Origin: Gynuella sp050296195 | Lineage (GTDB): Bacteria > Pseudomonadota > Gammaproteobacteria > Pseudomonadales > Natronospirillaceae | Length of the DNA: 64,000 nucleotides | Direction: 5' to 3' (one strand) | NCBI RefSeq assembly: GCF_050296195.1 | Contig: NZ_JBNKRB010000045.1 | Shown here: piece by piece, positions 1 to 9,100 of the stretch | Position numbering within the stretch: position 1 is the stretch's first letter | How the letters are laid out: each line of letters begins with the position of its first letter | Program-made: the position numbers and the translations under genes | The notes under the pieces: generated by a model | What the model saw: the letters and a program-made list of their open reading frames with translations, nothing else | Databases searched by the model: none | What the model was told of the DNA's origin: nothing

Positions 1-2
1 AT

Positions 3-140
3 GAAAAAGGTGAAACCAGCGAACCCGGCATTTTTGCCTGCGGTGATGTGACGACCGTACCGTACAAGCAAATCGTGATTGCGATGGGCGAAGGGGCAAA
101 AGCATCACTGGCGGCATTTGAGTATTTGTTGAAGCATTAA
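3..140 (+). CDS. ahpF: Alkyl hydroperoxide reductase subunit F, C-terminal end (partial)
   Basis: The reading frame is open from the left edge and ends at TAA 138-140. The last 45 residues include GIFACGDVTTVPYKQIVIA and GEGAKASLAAFEYL, the FAD-binding C-terminus typical of AhpF, the flavoprotein that passes NADH electrons to the peroxidase AhpC. The GDVTTVPYKQI stretch distinguishes AhpF from plain thioredoxin reductases, which normally have a different residue run here. Only the tail is present, so the CxxC centres and the N-terminal domain lie outside the window. A strong terminator follows 30 bases after the stop, so this ends its transcription unit. Confidence 0.85.
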   Translation, partial: EKGETSEPGIFACGDVTTVPYKQIVIAMGEGAKASLAAFEYLLKH

Positions 141-172
141 ACCGTAGCAGTTATCCATCAGGATTCCATGAC

Positions 173-198
173 AAGAGGCCCTTCGGGGCCTCTTTTTT
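173..198 (+). terminator. Rho-independent terminator after ahpF
   Basis: A perfect GC-rich hairpin (AAGAGGCCC, loop TTC, GGGGCCTCTT) is followed by a run of T. It lies about 30 bases after the ahpF stop codon. Confidence 0.9.
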
Positions 199-320
199 GT
201 TTGGATATTTTATCTGAAATGCGCTTGTCAGTACTCGCTTTCAGATGTTACGACTGCTTAAGTCCAGCGTCAGAGGGTTTCCTGACGGCCCCACTGACAG
301 TATTCCTATATCTGGCTCAG

Positions 321-2096
321 TTATTGATACTGGGCGGTTAACCGTATGTTTCGGCTACGGCTGTAGCCATCCAGCATGATGTAATACACGCCTGACCGGG
401 GTGAAGTGAAACGGCAGCTTTCCCAATTACCGTCCTCATAAGGGCGGCAGTCGAAGTTGTTATAGTCAGGTGTCGCTTCATAACGGACGTACAAATCAAC
501 ATCCCCCGTGCCACCGTCGGTAAAAATATCCAGAGAGGATACGCCCCATGGCACCTCTACACGATAAAACACCTGCTCGCCACGATTAACAGATATCCCG
601 GTTTTGCTAACTCCATTATTCAGCACATCGTCGTCGACATCCTCAGGAGGCGTCGGATTCTGCCCCAATATCGCTTGTAACGCCGCAGTGGGGTTCACGA
701 TACCGCTGCCACACTGTGAGCAATTTGCCGGGAACGGACGAGCCGTATTGACCAATATCGATTCCACTTCATCTGGAGTGATATTCGGTTTGACGGAATA
801 CAACAGTGCAGCAACACCAGACACGTGAGGTGTCGCCATGCTGGTACCCATGTAGTATTCATAATAGGCCTGTTCTTCGGCATGGCGTTGACCACCATTC
901 AAAGTGGACAGAATCCCCAGTTGACTGTCACCACCCGGTGCCGCCAGGTCAACAACCGAACCGTAATTGGAGTAGTCGGCTCTGCCACCATTAACATTGG
1001 TTGCAGCAACCGTAATCACACCACTACAGTTAGCAGGTTCAATCGTTCTGGCGTCAATATTGGCGTTGCCAGCTGCAACCACAACAGTCGCCCCTAACGC
1101 TCTGGCCTGATTAATGGCCTGCTGCTGGGTCTGGCTACAACCGTTCGGCGATGAACCACCGAGACTCATGTTGATCACCTGTGCCGGATTCGAATTTTTG
1201 GGTGTACCGGGTACATTGCCGCCTGCGGCCCAAATCACGGCATCGGCAAAATCCGACATCCAGCCAAAATCACAGGTACCCAACACCCGCACTGGCAGAA
1301 TACGGGCATTATAGGCCACACCCGTTACTCCCATACTATTATTGCCCAGGGCAGCGGCAATCCCACCAACATGCGTACCATGCCAGGAACTGTTGTGCCC
1401 ACTGTCACCTTTGGAACAATACCCAGGCCGGGCCCAAGAGCCCGGATCCAAAGCATCACCGTCACGGCCATTACCATCTGCGGAGATATCCGTGTCACCA
1501 ATCATGTCGTAACCTGGAAGAATCAGATTAGGCATCAGGTCGGGATGCGGCAAATAGCCGGTATCCAGTACGGCAATGACAACCCCCTCACCATTGGCCA
1601 TATTCCAGGCCGAAGGCATGTTCATACCACCGGTCGTATCCTGCAGGTTCCATTGATATTGATAGCGGGTATCATTGGGCACCATACTGGCATGATAAAG
1701 AATATCCGGCTCAGCATATTCCACGGCCGGATCCTGCATCATTTTGGTCGCCAGTTGTTTCAGTTCACGCTGGTTTTTTAGTTCATCGGTCTGAATCAAA
1801 CTCGCGCCGGTTTTCATCTGTCGCATCAAAGTCAGGTTTTCACCAACTTCCTGAGCGATCTGATTCACTTTTGCTTCAATTTCCTGCTTCTGTACAGCCA
1901 ACGATTCAACAATGGCTGAACTGTTCAGCATGGTATTCTGCGGTGTTTTGTATTTGACGATAATGCGATTACTGAGAAAGGTCCCATCATCTTTAAACTG
2001 GACATCATCGGTCCCGGCTGCCTGGACTGATGTTACTGTCATGAATATGGCTGCAGCCATAAGACAATTCAGTCCACCATGAATTTTGCTAGACAT
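321..2096 (-). CDS. Secreted subtilisin-like (S8) serine protease with C-terminal PPC domain
   Basis: A 591-residue secreted peptidase. From ATG 2096 it has a signal peptide ending near VQAAG, an inhibitor-like propeptide to about residue 145, then the S8 catalytic domain with Asp178 (VLDTGY), His239 (HGTHVGG) and Ser419 (GTSMATPHVSG). The last ~95 residues form a pre-peptidase C-terminal (PPC) beta domain (GDVDLYVR, YYIMLDGY), usual in proteases exported by type II secretion and often removed on maturation. A longer reading (from 2237) is possible, but ATG 2096 has a good GGGAGT ribosome site and starts directly at the signal peptide. It is the last of three minus-strand secreted hydrolase genes, each with its own spacing, so probably separately transcribed. 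Role inferred: extracellular protein degradation. Confidence 0.92.
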   Translation of the reverse strand: MSSKIHGGLNCLMAAAIFMTVTSVQAAGTDDVQFKDDGTFLSNRIIVKYKTPQNTMLNSSAIVESLAVQKQEIEAKVNQIAQEVGENLTLMRQMKTGASLIQTDELKNQRELKQLATKMMQDPAVEYAEPDILYHASMVPNDTRYQYQWNLQDTTGGMNMPSAWNMANGEGVVIAVLDTGYLPHPDLMPNLILPGYDMIGDTDISADGNGRDGDALDPGSWARPGYCSKGDSGHNSSWHGTHVGGIAAALGNNSMGVTGVAYNARILPVRVLGTCDFGWMSDFADAVIWAAGGNVPGTPKNSNPAQVINMSLGGSSPNGCSQTQQQAINQARALGATVVVAAGNANIDARTIEPANCSGVITVAATNVNGGRADYSNYGSVVDLAAPGGDSQLGILSTLNGGQRHAEEQAYYEYYMGTSMATPHVSGVAALLYSVKPNITPDEVESILVNTARPFPANCSQCGSGIVNPTAALQAILGQNPTPPEDVDDDVLNNGVSKTGISVNRGEQVFYRVEVPWGVSSLDIFTDGGTGDVDLYVRYEATPDYNNFDCRPYEDGNWESCRFTSPRSGVYYIMLDGYSRSRNIRLTAQYQ

Positions 2097-2369
2097 TAAG
2101 TCATACTCCCATAATTGTTCTGTTCTATGAAGGATCATTTCCGCACGCAAACGCATGGTTGTAATAGCCAGCTCAATCGATGTATTTGGATGGCGGAACG
2201 GCATTATAGCGTCCAAAAAGCCTCTATTTTTCAACACTAAATCACACTCGCCGAAAAAAGTAATTTTTCCGTCAATTATTCAGGCTCAGATCAACTTATA
2301 ACATCTGCCATACACCGGTGAAAACCCCTATCATACAAAAGTCCGTTCATTAAATGACTCATTGCCAGA

Positions 2370-2390
2370 AACATCGATTGGATCGATGTT
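2370..2390. promoter_or_regulatory. Perfect palindrome upstream of the protease
   Basis: AACATCGAT-TGG-ATCGATGTT is a perfect 9-bp inverted repeat about 275 bases upstream of the protease start. It could be an operator or a short hairpin; nothing in the sequence decides which. Confidence 0.35.
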
Positions 2391-2546
2391 GTCCGGTGAT
2401 ACAAAACAAAACAACTATCAACTCGGTCATCATTTATATCGAGTGCTTAGTGTGGTGTATAGATGCTTTAGCATTAACTATGGCAGACAAGCCCCGGTGA
2501 TTGAAGGGAATGTGGCAGGTCAGGGAAGCGCTTGATGCATCGGGAA

Positions 2547-2576
2547 CGGGCCTCTGCAAATAAATGCAGAAGCCCG
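2547..2576. terminator. Hairpin after the pectin lyase gene, possible terminator
   Basis: CGGGC-C-TCTGCA pairs with TGCAGA-A-GCCCG around an AATAAA loop, 55 bases past the pectin lyase stop. The T run is on the plus-strand side (GTTTT), whereas the upstream gene is on the minus strand, so its efficiency as a terminator is uncertain. The rest of 2238-2630 holds no recognisable gene. Confidence 0.5.
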
Positions 2577-2630
2577 GTTTTCAGACCTTATTCAATAGAT
2601 ACAGACCTAATGAATCAATTCATCAGAGTC

Positions 2631-4301
2631 TTAATAAGTGATATTGGACTGAGGCCCAAATGATTGTGATTTAACTGCTGAGTAGCTCTTTGGTGATACA
2701 GATTTCACTGCATTCAGCCACGAACCGTTCCGTTGGATGTTAGACATCGCTGATGAGTTGATCACAAAGTTACCTTGTGAATTGGTATCATAGTTTGACT
2801 GACAATTTCGTCCCAACACAGATCGGCAAGTATTGTTGGCAGAACCTATGGATGAGTCCAGCGGCGCAAACAAAGGCGTACCAGTACTACCGGAGTCAAT
2901 CGGCCTGAAATTATTGCCTCTCTCGTAGTAGTTGCCTTCCATCAGTACGGTACCAGCATAGTCACCATCAAAACCGACGCCGTAGTTCTGATCAAAATAG
3001 TTGTTCACCATGTGCAGGATACCAGCACTGTTGGCACTGCTCTGCTTGCTGAACTTCGGTGAACGCCCTGAAGTCATGTGAAAGCGGTTACCGACCATGG
3101 TGATACTCTGATTTTCACCCAACAACAATGCGTTCCAGTAATGGCGACGATTACAGTAGTGGCCATAATCGGTTGTGCCATCCAAATAGTTTCCGGAAAT
3201 AGTAACGTTCTGGGCAGTGCCCCAACCGGTTACAATAAACTGGCGACCAATACGCGCAATATAGTTGTGATCAATCCAGATCTTCGAGGCATTATCAATG
3301 GTAATGGCGTCACCACCCCAGATGATTCCGTCATTAATATCCGTAATAGAGAGATTGCGGATGATAATATTGGATACTCCGCTAACCATGCGCAAACCTT
3401 TGCCTTTAATACCGGAATATGCACCGACACCAATTATGGTTTTGTTAGATCCGACCGTCAGAGGTAATTTTCCTGCTTTATCGTAAGTGATGTTATACAG
3501 CGAGCGGCCGGAACAATAACTGCCAACATTGAGGATTTTTTCCTGTTTGCCGTTGTAGTTACAGGAGTTTTCTGAGTAGGTACAACCGAGTTCTGTGGTT
3601 TTACCCTCTGTATTGCGGAAATCAATGCTACCTGACACCCGAATAATTCTAGGAGTATTGCCGGACAAAGCTGACTTCAACTGACCAGGTGTGCTGACGG
3701 TCACGACCTCACCTCCAGCCCCTCCCGTTACACCAGAACCAAAACCGACCGGGCCGCCTGAGGAACCAGAACCGCCTGATGTTGCATTCGGAAACTTCCA
3801 TTTCTGATTGTCAGCCCCATTCCAGGACCACTGAATAATATCAGTACCGTCAGTTTTACGGCCCCCATAAACATCCATGGCCAGATTGCTGTGCTTGGAT
3901 ATAACGGCATACTGGCCACCGCCCTGATCAGAAACATTCCATTTCTGAACATCAGCCCCGCTACAGGTCCACTGCTGCAGTACCGTTCCCTCACTGGAAG
4001 ACCAGCCGGTTACATCCAGGCACAAACCACTACCCACATTTTTGATGGTAAAGTATTTGGCGGCGTCTTTGGACATCTGCCATTTTTGATAGTTGGAACC
4101 ATTACAGGTCTGACTCTGCAGAGTCGCGCCAGCACTATTACTGGAATATTTTACCCCGAGACAAAGACCGGCATTGACACCGACAATTGGGGATACCACG
4201 CCATCATCCAATTCTGCCGCCTGGACAGTGGAGACAAGCGCAATGTTCAGTACAGACAGGCCAACGACCTGCCGGAGCATACCAGATATACACTTTTTCA
4301 T
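2631..4301 (-). CDS. Secreted pectin lyase (PL1 family, fungal-like) with N-terminal ricin-type lectin domain
   Basis: A 556-residue exported polysaccharide lyase. ATG 4301 follows a GGGAGAA ribosome site and opens a signal peptide ending near VQAAE. Residues about 38-170 form a ricin B / CBM13 beta-trefoil with three QKW repeats. After a Gly/Ser linker comes a PL1 parallel beta-helix with WGGDAI, WIDHNYIARIGRQ and DYGHYCNRRHYWNALL. These match the fungal pectin lyase pattern (WGGDAI, ARIGRQ, CNGHHYWG) better than bacterial calcium-dependent pectate lyases; the ARIGRQ segment carries the expected catalytic arginine. It should cleave (methylated) homogalacturonan by beta-elimination in plant cell walls. 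Activity on pectin rather than pectate is inferred from the motif match. Confidence 0.88.
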   Translation of the reverse strand: MKKCISGMLRQVVGLSVLNIALVSTVQAAELDDGVVSPIVGVNAGLCLGVKYSSNSAGATLQSQTCNGSNYQKWQMSKDAAKYFTIKNVGSGLCLDVTGWSSSEGTVLQQWTCSGADVQKWNVSDQGGGQYAVISKHSNLAMDVYGGRKTDGTDIIQWSWNGADNQKWKFPNATSGGSGSSGGPVGFGSGVTGGAGGEVVTVSTPGQLKSALSGNTPRIIRVSGSIDFRNTEGKTTELGCTYSENSCNYNGKQEKILNVGSYCSGRSLYNITYDKAGKLPLTVGSNKTIIGVGAYSGIKGKGLRMVSGVSNIIIRNLSITDINDGIIWGGDAITIDNASKIWIDHNYIARIGRQFIVTGWGTAQNVTISGNYLDGTTDYGHYCNRRHYWNALLLGENQSITMVGNRFHMTSGRSPKFSKQSSANSAGILHMVNNYFDQNYGVGFDGDYAGTVLMEGNYYERGNNFRPIDSGSTGTPLFAPLDSSIGSANNTCRSVLGRNCQSNYDTNSQGNFVINSSAMSNIQRNGSWLNAVKSVSPKSYSAVKSQSFGPQSNITY

Positions 4302-4997
4302 AATTTCTCCCGAAAAACTCAATCTCTAAAAATGCTCACCTGCTGTCAGCGGGACAAGCAACCAAGTATTCAAGATCATAGGATTGAACTGTTTGACTCA
4401 GCCTACATTAATCAGTTTTGTTTATAACCGACCACACTCTATACAGCAGCTCCACACACACCTCACCCTATTCTAAAAACGAATGGCATCAACGAATTCA
4501 TGATGCTGATTCCCAAACAGACACATAAACACCTGGCAGGACGAGATAGGTATTGGTTGCTAAAGGGGTTAAAGCGCGTAGCCAATGGTACGCAACACTC
4601 TTCTATCCAACGGAATAGTTATAATTAAAATTGTTAATATCGGAACAACCATCAAGCGCTTTCAAACCAACATCTCACTATAAACATAACAAAAACGAAT
4701 CAGATTAAACAAAGTAAATTCCTAAAAAAGAGACCTGGATTCAAGTTTCAAATGTTGCTCTATGATAATTGCATCTGACGGGGGATAACGGACAAATAGG
4801 TGTTCCAAAAAAAGTGAATTTTTATTGTCGACAAATCAGTTTTTTTAAAACAAATATGAAGAATTTGAAATTTTTATAGCAAGAACGAGACCGAGTTCAC
4901 ATCTATCGGCCTCATACTTAAGAGGCATAAAAGTGACAAAAAAATAAACAAGCTAATTAAAATCGTGGCCCGGAGTCAGGCCACGCCATTCAAACTA
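4302..4997. other. AT-rich intergenic region between pectin lyase and endonuclease
   Basis: About 700 bases without a convincing gene. It should contain the pectin lyase promoter (minus strand) and, at the far end, the endonuclease terminator. The region is AT-rich with many A/T runs, typical of a regulated promoter, but I could not fix an operator. Confidence 0.5.
4955..4985 (-). terminator. Terminator of the endonuclease gene
   Basis: On the minus strand CGTGGCC and GGCCACG form a 7-bp stem with an 8-base loop, followed by ATTTTAATT and further T-rich sequence. It lies directly after the endonuclease stop at 4998. Confidence 0.7.
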
Positions 4998-6290
4998 TCA
5001 GGAACAACTAGCGGACCAGATACTGATAATCCACTGGGGGTTGTCGATAAATGGATTACGGTTACCCTGCAGTTCATATATCCGATCATTGCGACGCCGC
5101 TCAAAGCGGTCTACCGGATCCTGTTGACTCCAGTCGTACAGCGTACAGAGCACACCAATATTCGGAGCACCGGAGGAGGTTCTGGTATTGTTGATAATGT
5201 TCAGATCCGGCATATTGCCATCGCTGCCGTCGTAACGGGTGTCCATATAGAAAATCATGCGTGCCACATCCCCTTTCACTTCATCGCGAGGTTCCCAGGA
5301 GTCACCATCGGTATAGGTATCCGCCGCCTCACCTTCCGCTCTGCCACCGTTATCAAAGCTCTTACTGCCGCGGGAGCTATTGACCGTAACATCAGCCGGA
5401 CGCAAGTGATGCAGATCGGTATAACCATATTGGCTTCTGTTTGGAAAGCCGAGGGATTTTGCCCACACATGCTCCCGGTTCCAGCTGTCGTTATCGTCAC
5501 CTGATGAGCCAACCCGATCATTTTTACTGGCGCTGCGGCCGGTGTATAACAGAATGACATTATTGCGGTTGTTGGGATCTTCATCGGTATAACGCAGGGC
5601 ATTCCAAACCTCGCTGTATGACAGCCTGGTGGGACCGGCACTGATGATATCGTGCAATGCCATTTTCAACGCATTCCCTGACAGACCTTGGGCATCACGA
5701 TAATAGGCCGCTTCATTCACAGGACTGCCGGTATCGGTGCCATTGTCATTATTCCCGGAACTATTGCTACCGTCATCGCAGCGCTGACTTAACGGACCGG
5801 TTCCAGGGGATTCGGATCTACTGACCGACCAGTCAGCGACCGAATCGGTATCATCATTACTATTTCGGTAAATGGAAACATTCCGGGCATTAATACTCCA
5901 GCCGGAGAGTTTGTTTTCCCATGCCACCAAATCGACTTGGCCTGAACCATTTTTCAGTTCCACCCAATCCCCGCTGTTACCCAGAGAGAGGCTCATACCA
6001 CTGATATCCGGTGATGACCCATACAGTGATCTGAAACCACTGGCACTGCGGGCGACGGTAACATAAGCGCCAGCAGAAACAGTGCCGGACAACGAATAGG
6101 TGGAGCTATTATCAGACAGACTGTATCCATTCAGACTGACCGCGCTGCAGCCGGGGTTGTACAACTCAATCCATTCTTCAGTACTGTCCGATCCTGGTGG
6201 ATCATATAACACTTCGGAAATCATCAGTTCGGCATGACTGAAAGACGCCAATAACATCAATGCCGGCAGTAAACGTAAGGTAGGTCTCAT
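4998..6290 (-). CDS. Secreted endonuclease I family nuclease with lamin-tail domain
   Basis: A 430-residue exported nuclease. ATG 6290 has an AGGAAC ribosome site and starts a signal peptide ending at SFSHA. Residues about 20-150 form a lamin-tail (LTD) domain (MISEVLYDPPGSD, EEWIELYNPG), a beta-sandwich often joined to secreted nucleases. An Asn/Gly/Asp linker leads to an endonuclease I (EndA/NucM) domain with WNREHVWAKS and DLHHLRPADVTVNSSRG, the metal-binding His motif of the family. It should degrade extracellular DNA or RNA, perhaps for phosphate or nitrogen. It is first of three secreted hydrolases on this strand. The longer in-frame start at 6341 lacks a signal peptide and is less likely. 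Confidence 0.9.
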   Translation of the reverse strand: MRPTLRLLPALMLLASFSHAELMISEVLYDPPGSDSTEEWIELYNPGCSAVSLNGYSLSDNSSTYSLSGTVSAGAYVTVARSASGFRSLYGSSPDISGMSLSLGNSGDWVELKNGSGQVDLVAWENKLSGWSINARNVSIYRNSNDDTDSVADWSVSRSESPGTGPLSQRCDDGSNSSGNNDNGTDTGSPVNEAAYYRDAQGLSGNALKMALHDIISAGPTRLSYSEVWNALRYTDEDPNNRNNVILLYTGRSASKNDRVGSSGDDNDSWNREHVWAKSLGFPNRSQYGYTDLHHLRPADVTVNSSRGSKSFDNGGRAEGEAADTYTDGDSWEPRDEVKGDVARMIFYMDTRYDGSDGNMPDLNIINNTRTSSGAPNIGVLCTLYDWSQQDPVDRFERRRNDRIYELQGNRNPFIDNPQWIISIWSASCS

Positions 6291-6787
6291 TGTTCGTTCC
6301 TGTTTTATTAGTCTTGTAGGGTATCTGGAGCGTATATCCAAAACGGTAAAACGGAATATCTCTCACCAGCCATGTTATTCGACCAGTTTTTCGATCCGAT
6401 GACAGCGCATGCATTACTTGTATGCCACCTGCCCAGATTCTGACCACTCAGTCAAGAAATGGGCCAATTCTCTATTCAGAAGCATTATTGTTAAATAACA
6501 AACACCCCACTCCTCCAAACTGGTTAACCAGGTATCTTTTTGGGCGACATCAAAAGCGCGAAAATGACACAGAGGTGCTTCTGGCAGGTGCACACTTGGT
6601 GCATTATTGTCCTTATACTCTTGATCATGAATTTGCTGACAGTAAGGTGAGAGGCTTCACGACATCCGACCCCAGCAGAAGCAACAGGATTGACCACAAC
6701 AATGGCACCCTAACCACATCGGTCATTGACTGTTTTTACTCGTCACACAGCGATACACTGATCACTCCAGTCATTGTGGAGGTAACG

Positions 6788-7147
6788 GTGCCGTACTTTT
6801 TCGATCATCTGGTCGAGCAGCAGATCCAGCAGGCAGTCGACAGTGGTATGTTGGACAACCTGCCCGGACAGGGAAAACCTCTGATTTTAGACGACAACAG
6901 CATGGTCCCAGAATCACTGCGTGCCGGTTATCACATATTAAAGAACGCCGGTTTCCTGCCTCTCGAACTTGAAGAACGACGGGAAGCCATCCAGCTGAGA
7001 GATCTACTGGCCACCACCAAACAGTATGACGATGACGCCAGACAGGCAGATCTGCACGGACGGCTTGTACAACTGGAGCTCAAATTACGCATCAGAGGGT
7101 TTGATACTGAATTTCTGCAAGCGCATTTGCACAAACACCTACCCTGA
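6788..7147 (+). CDS. DUF1992 (DnaJ-C28-like) family protein
   Basis: A 119-residue cytoplasmic protein of the DUF1992 family, of unknown function; the domain is shared with eukaryotic DNAJC28 and several small enterobacterial proteins. The conserved core FFDHLVEQQIQQAVDSG, LPGQGKPL and ERREAIQLRDLL begins almost at the start. I choose GTG 6788 because GGAGG lies five bases upstream and the family normally starts there; the in-frame open sequence back to 6422 has no homologous content. It stands alone between the nuclease (divergent) and the TRAP operon. Confidence 0.75.
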   Translation: MPYFFDHLVEQQIQQAVDSGMLDNLPGQGKPLILDDNSMVPESLRAGYHILKNAGFLPLELEERREAIQLRDLLATTKQYDDDARQADLHGRLVQLELKLRIRGFDTEFLQAHLHKHLP

Positions 7148-7241
7148 CCATTCAGCCTCCCACTTCACCTGCCGGCATTCTCCCTGCTGTTATTTAATTA
7201 AAAGATAGCAGGCATAAGTCCTTACAACTCATGTGTTCTAT

Positions 7242-7383
7242 GAAACCACTGAAAAATGGCCTGTTTTCGCGCAGGACGTTGTCAGCCCCCGTCTCACACC
7301 CTCATTTACACCCGTAAATTGCGGTGTTGCGAGTGGTGCTTCCTCGCCGGTATCAAAGCTATCTCCTATTTTTCAGAGGCCCC
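7242..7383 (+). mobile_element. Miniature inverted-repeat element, copy A
   Basis: A 142-bp non-coding element flanked by a CTAT duplication (7238-7241 and 7384-7387). Its ends are GAAACCACTGAAAAATGG and, inverted, GGGGCCTCTGAAAAATAGG. The interior matches the copies at 36380, 37525 and 53763 almost base for base. It sits 130 bases before dctP, so it may influence that operon's promoter region. No transposase is nearby. Confidence 0.85.
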
Positions 7384-7513
7384 CTATAAAATTCTTTAAA
7401 ATTATCGCCATTCTTGATTTCATAGATGATTCATTGATCTGTGGACTTCTTGTTGCTATGTTCAGCGGCGAAGGAATGCAGAACCCCACAATAACAATAT
7501 GAGGAAATCAAGC

Positions 7514-8521
7514 ATGTCGCATACCTCCCTTCGCGCAGCCCTGGCAGCTTCGGCCATTCTGACCTTTTCCACTCTGGCTCAGGCGCAAACCATCCGCTTT
7601 GCCCATGTTGATCCGGCCGAATGGACCCAATCCAAGAAAGGTGCCGCCTCTCAGGTATTCAAAAATCTGGTGGAAGCAGAAACCGACCTGAAGGTTGAAC
7701 TCTTTCCAGCCGGCTCCATGGGAAGTGAAACCGAACTGGTTCAGGGTGCTCAGGATGGATTGATTACGATGACCATGGTGTCTGGCGCATTTTCAAAGGT
7801 TTGTAAGGCCGCTTCAGTGACCGATATTCCGTATATGTTTTCATCCGCCCCTGTTGCCTGGAAAGTGCTGGATGGCAGTTTTGGTCAAGAACTGGCCGCT
7901 CACTGTCTGAAGGAAACCGGTCTGCGCACCCTGGCCTATGGTGAAACCGGCTTTCGGAGTTTTACCAATTCGAAACACCCCATTGCTTCTCCGGCAGACA
8001 TGAAGGGCCTGAAATTCAGAGTCCAGACCATTCCCCTGTATCTTGAAATGGTCAAAGGCCTGGGAGCCGAACCACAGGGTATTGCCTGGGCCGAGGTACC
8101 CACCGCACTGGCCACTGGTGTGGTCGATGGTCAGGAAAATCCTGTTTCGGTTATTTACGGCAACAAGTTCTGGGAATTCCAGAAATACATGACACTGGAC
8201 CGCCATGTATACGGCGTGGATTTCATTCTCATCAATGACGAGTTTTTCTCTTCTCTGTCAGCGGATGATCAGGCAGCCATTCAACGAGCCGCGACAGTTG
8301 CCGGTACAGTAGGCCGTGCCATTCAGCAGTTTGGCTCTGCCGAAGGTGTCTCCAAACTGATTCATGAAGGGATGGAGGTCACCCAACCCACCGCTCAACA
8401 ATTGAATGAGTTTAAACAGCTGGCACAGCCATCCGTTAAAACCTACCTGCGCAAGGCTTTGGGCAACGATGCCAAATGGATCGATAAACTGGATGCCGCC
8501 GTCGCAGAGGCATCCAAGTAA
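7514..8521 (+). CDS. TRAP transporter solute-binding protein DctP family
   Basis: A 335-residue periplasmic binding protein, the receptor of a tripartite ATP-independent transporter. ATG 7514 has GAGGAAA upstream and opens a signal peptide ending at TLAQAQT. The DctP fold is shown by LFPAGSMGSETELVQGAQDG, the conserved RVQTIPLYLEMVKGLGAEPQGIAWAEV segment with the carboxylate-binding Arg, and ATGVVDGQENP. Its permeases follow directly. The neighbouring dehydrogenase and dehydratase remnant suggest quinate, shikimate or a related hydroxy-acid as ligand; this is inference from context. Confidence 0.93.
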   Translation: MSHTSLRAALAASAILTFSTLAQAQTIRFAHVDPAEWTQSKKGAASQVFKNLVEAETDLKVELFPAGSMGSETELVQGAQDGLITMTMVSGAFSKVCKAASVTDIPYMFSSAPVAWKVLDGSFGQELAAHCLKETGLRTLAYGETGFRSFTNSKHPIASPADMKGLKFRVQTIPLYLEMVKGLGAEPQGIAWAEVPTALATGVVDGQENPVSVIYGNKFWEFQKYMTLDRHVYGVDFILINDEFFSSLSADDQAAIQRAATVAGTVGRAIQQFGSAEGVSKLIHEGMEVTQPTAQQLNEFKQLAQPSVKTYLRKALGNDAKWIDKLDAAVAEASK

Positions 8522-8530
8522 CAATAGTCC

Positions 8531-8551
8531 GGCCGGTCAGGCTGACCGGCC
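8531..8551 (+). promoter_or_regulatory. Intergenic hairpin between dctP and dctQ
   Basis: GGCCGGTCAG-G-CTGACCGGCC is a perfect 10-bp inverted repeat just after the dctP stop with no T run. Such hairpins commonly stabilise the upstream binding-protein message, giving more receptor than permease; here that is inferred. Confidence 0.6.
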
Positions 8552-8569
8552 ATTTAATAAGTGGTCGTT

Positions 8570-9100
8570 ATGAAAACATTGATTGCATCCGTGCGTATGC
8601 ACCTGGGTACGGTGTATGCCATTGGTACTGCTTTATGCTTGGCTCTTTTGTTTGCCGTCATCCTGATCAACGCCGTCTGGCGCTACGCCGCTGGAGGTTC
8701 GTTGGTCTGGGGCGAGGAAGCAGCAATTTACCTGATGATTTACGGTGTCATGATCGGTTGTGCCAAAGCCTACCTTGAAGACCGCCATGTACGGTTCAGC
8801 ATCGGTATTGATGCTTTGCCTGATCGCTTCAGACTGATTGGCCTGCTGCTGGTGGATCTGCTGGTAACGGTTATCGGTGCCGGACTCTCGTGGTCAGGGT
8901 ATGCTTTTATGGTCAAACGCGGAAGCATCGACTCCCCCGGCATGGGTATGCCCATGGCGGTATTTCAGTCAGCGATGGTGCTCGGTGGAGTGTTACTGAC
9001 GCTGTCGGCGGTGGTACAGCTGATCTACCGGCTGACACATGGGAATGACGTCCCACCCTCATCCACTGAGTCTCTGCCCGATCAGGGAGTGGCGTCATGA
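8570..9100 (+). CDS. TRAP transporter small permease (DctQ family)
   Basis: A 176-residue inner-membrane protein with four predicted membrane helices (about residues 15-40, 50-70, 90-110 and 130-150). The segment WGEEAAIYLMIYGVMIGCAKAYLEDRHV is the typical DctQ signature between helices two and three. It pairs with the large permease, whose start overlaps its stop by four bases (ATGA), indicating translational coupling. GTG 8561 is an alternative start three codons upstream. Confidence 0.9.
   Translation: MKTLIASVRMHLGTVYAIGTALCLALLFAVILINAVWRYAAGGSLVWGEEAAIYLMIYGVMIGCAKAYLEDRHVRFSIGIDALPDRFRLIGLLLVDLLVTVIGAGLSWSGYAFMVKRGSIDSPGMGMPMAVFQSAMVLGGVLLTLSAVVQLIYRLTHGNDVPPSSTESLPDQGVAS

Noticed and set aside
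7233..7502. 89-codon open frame before dctP
   Set aside because: It runs through miniature element copy A and has no recognisable protein content.
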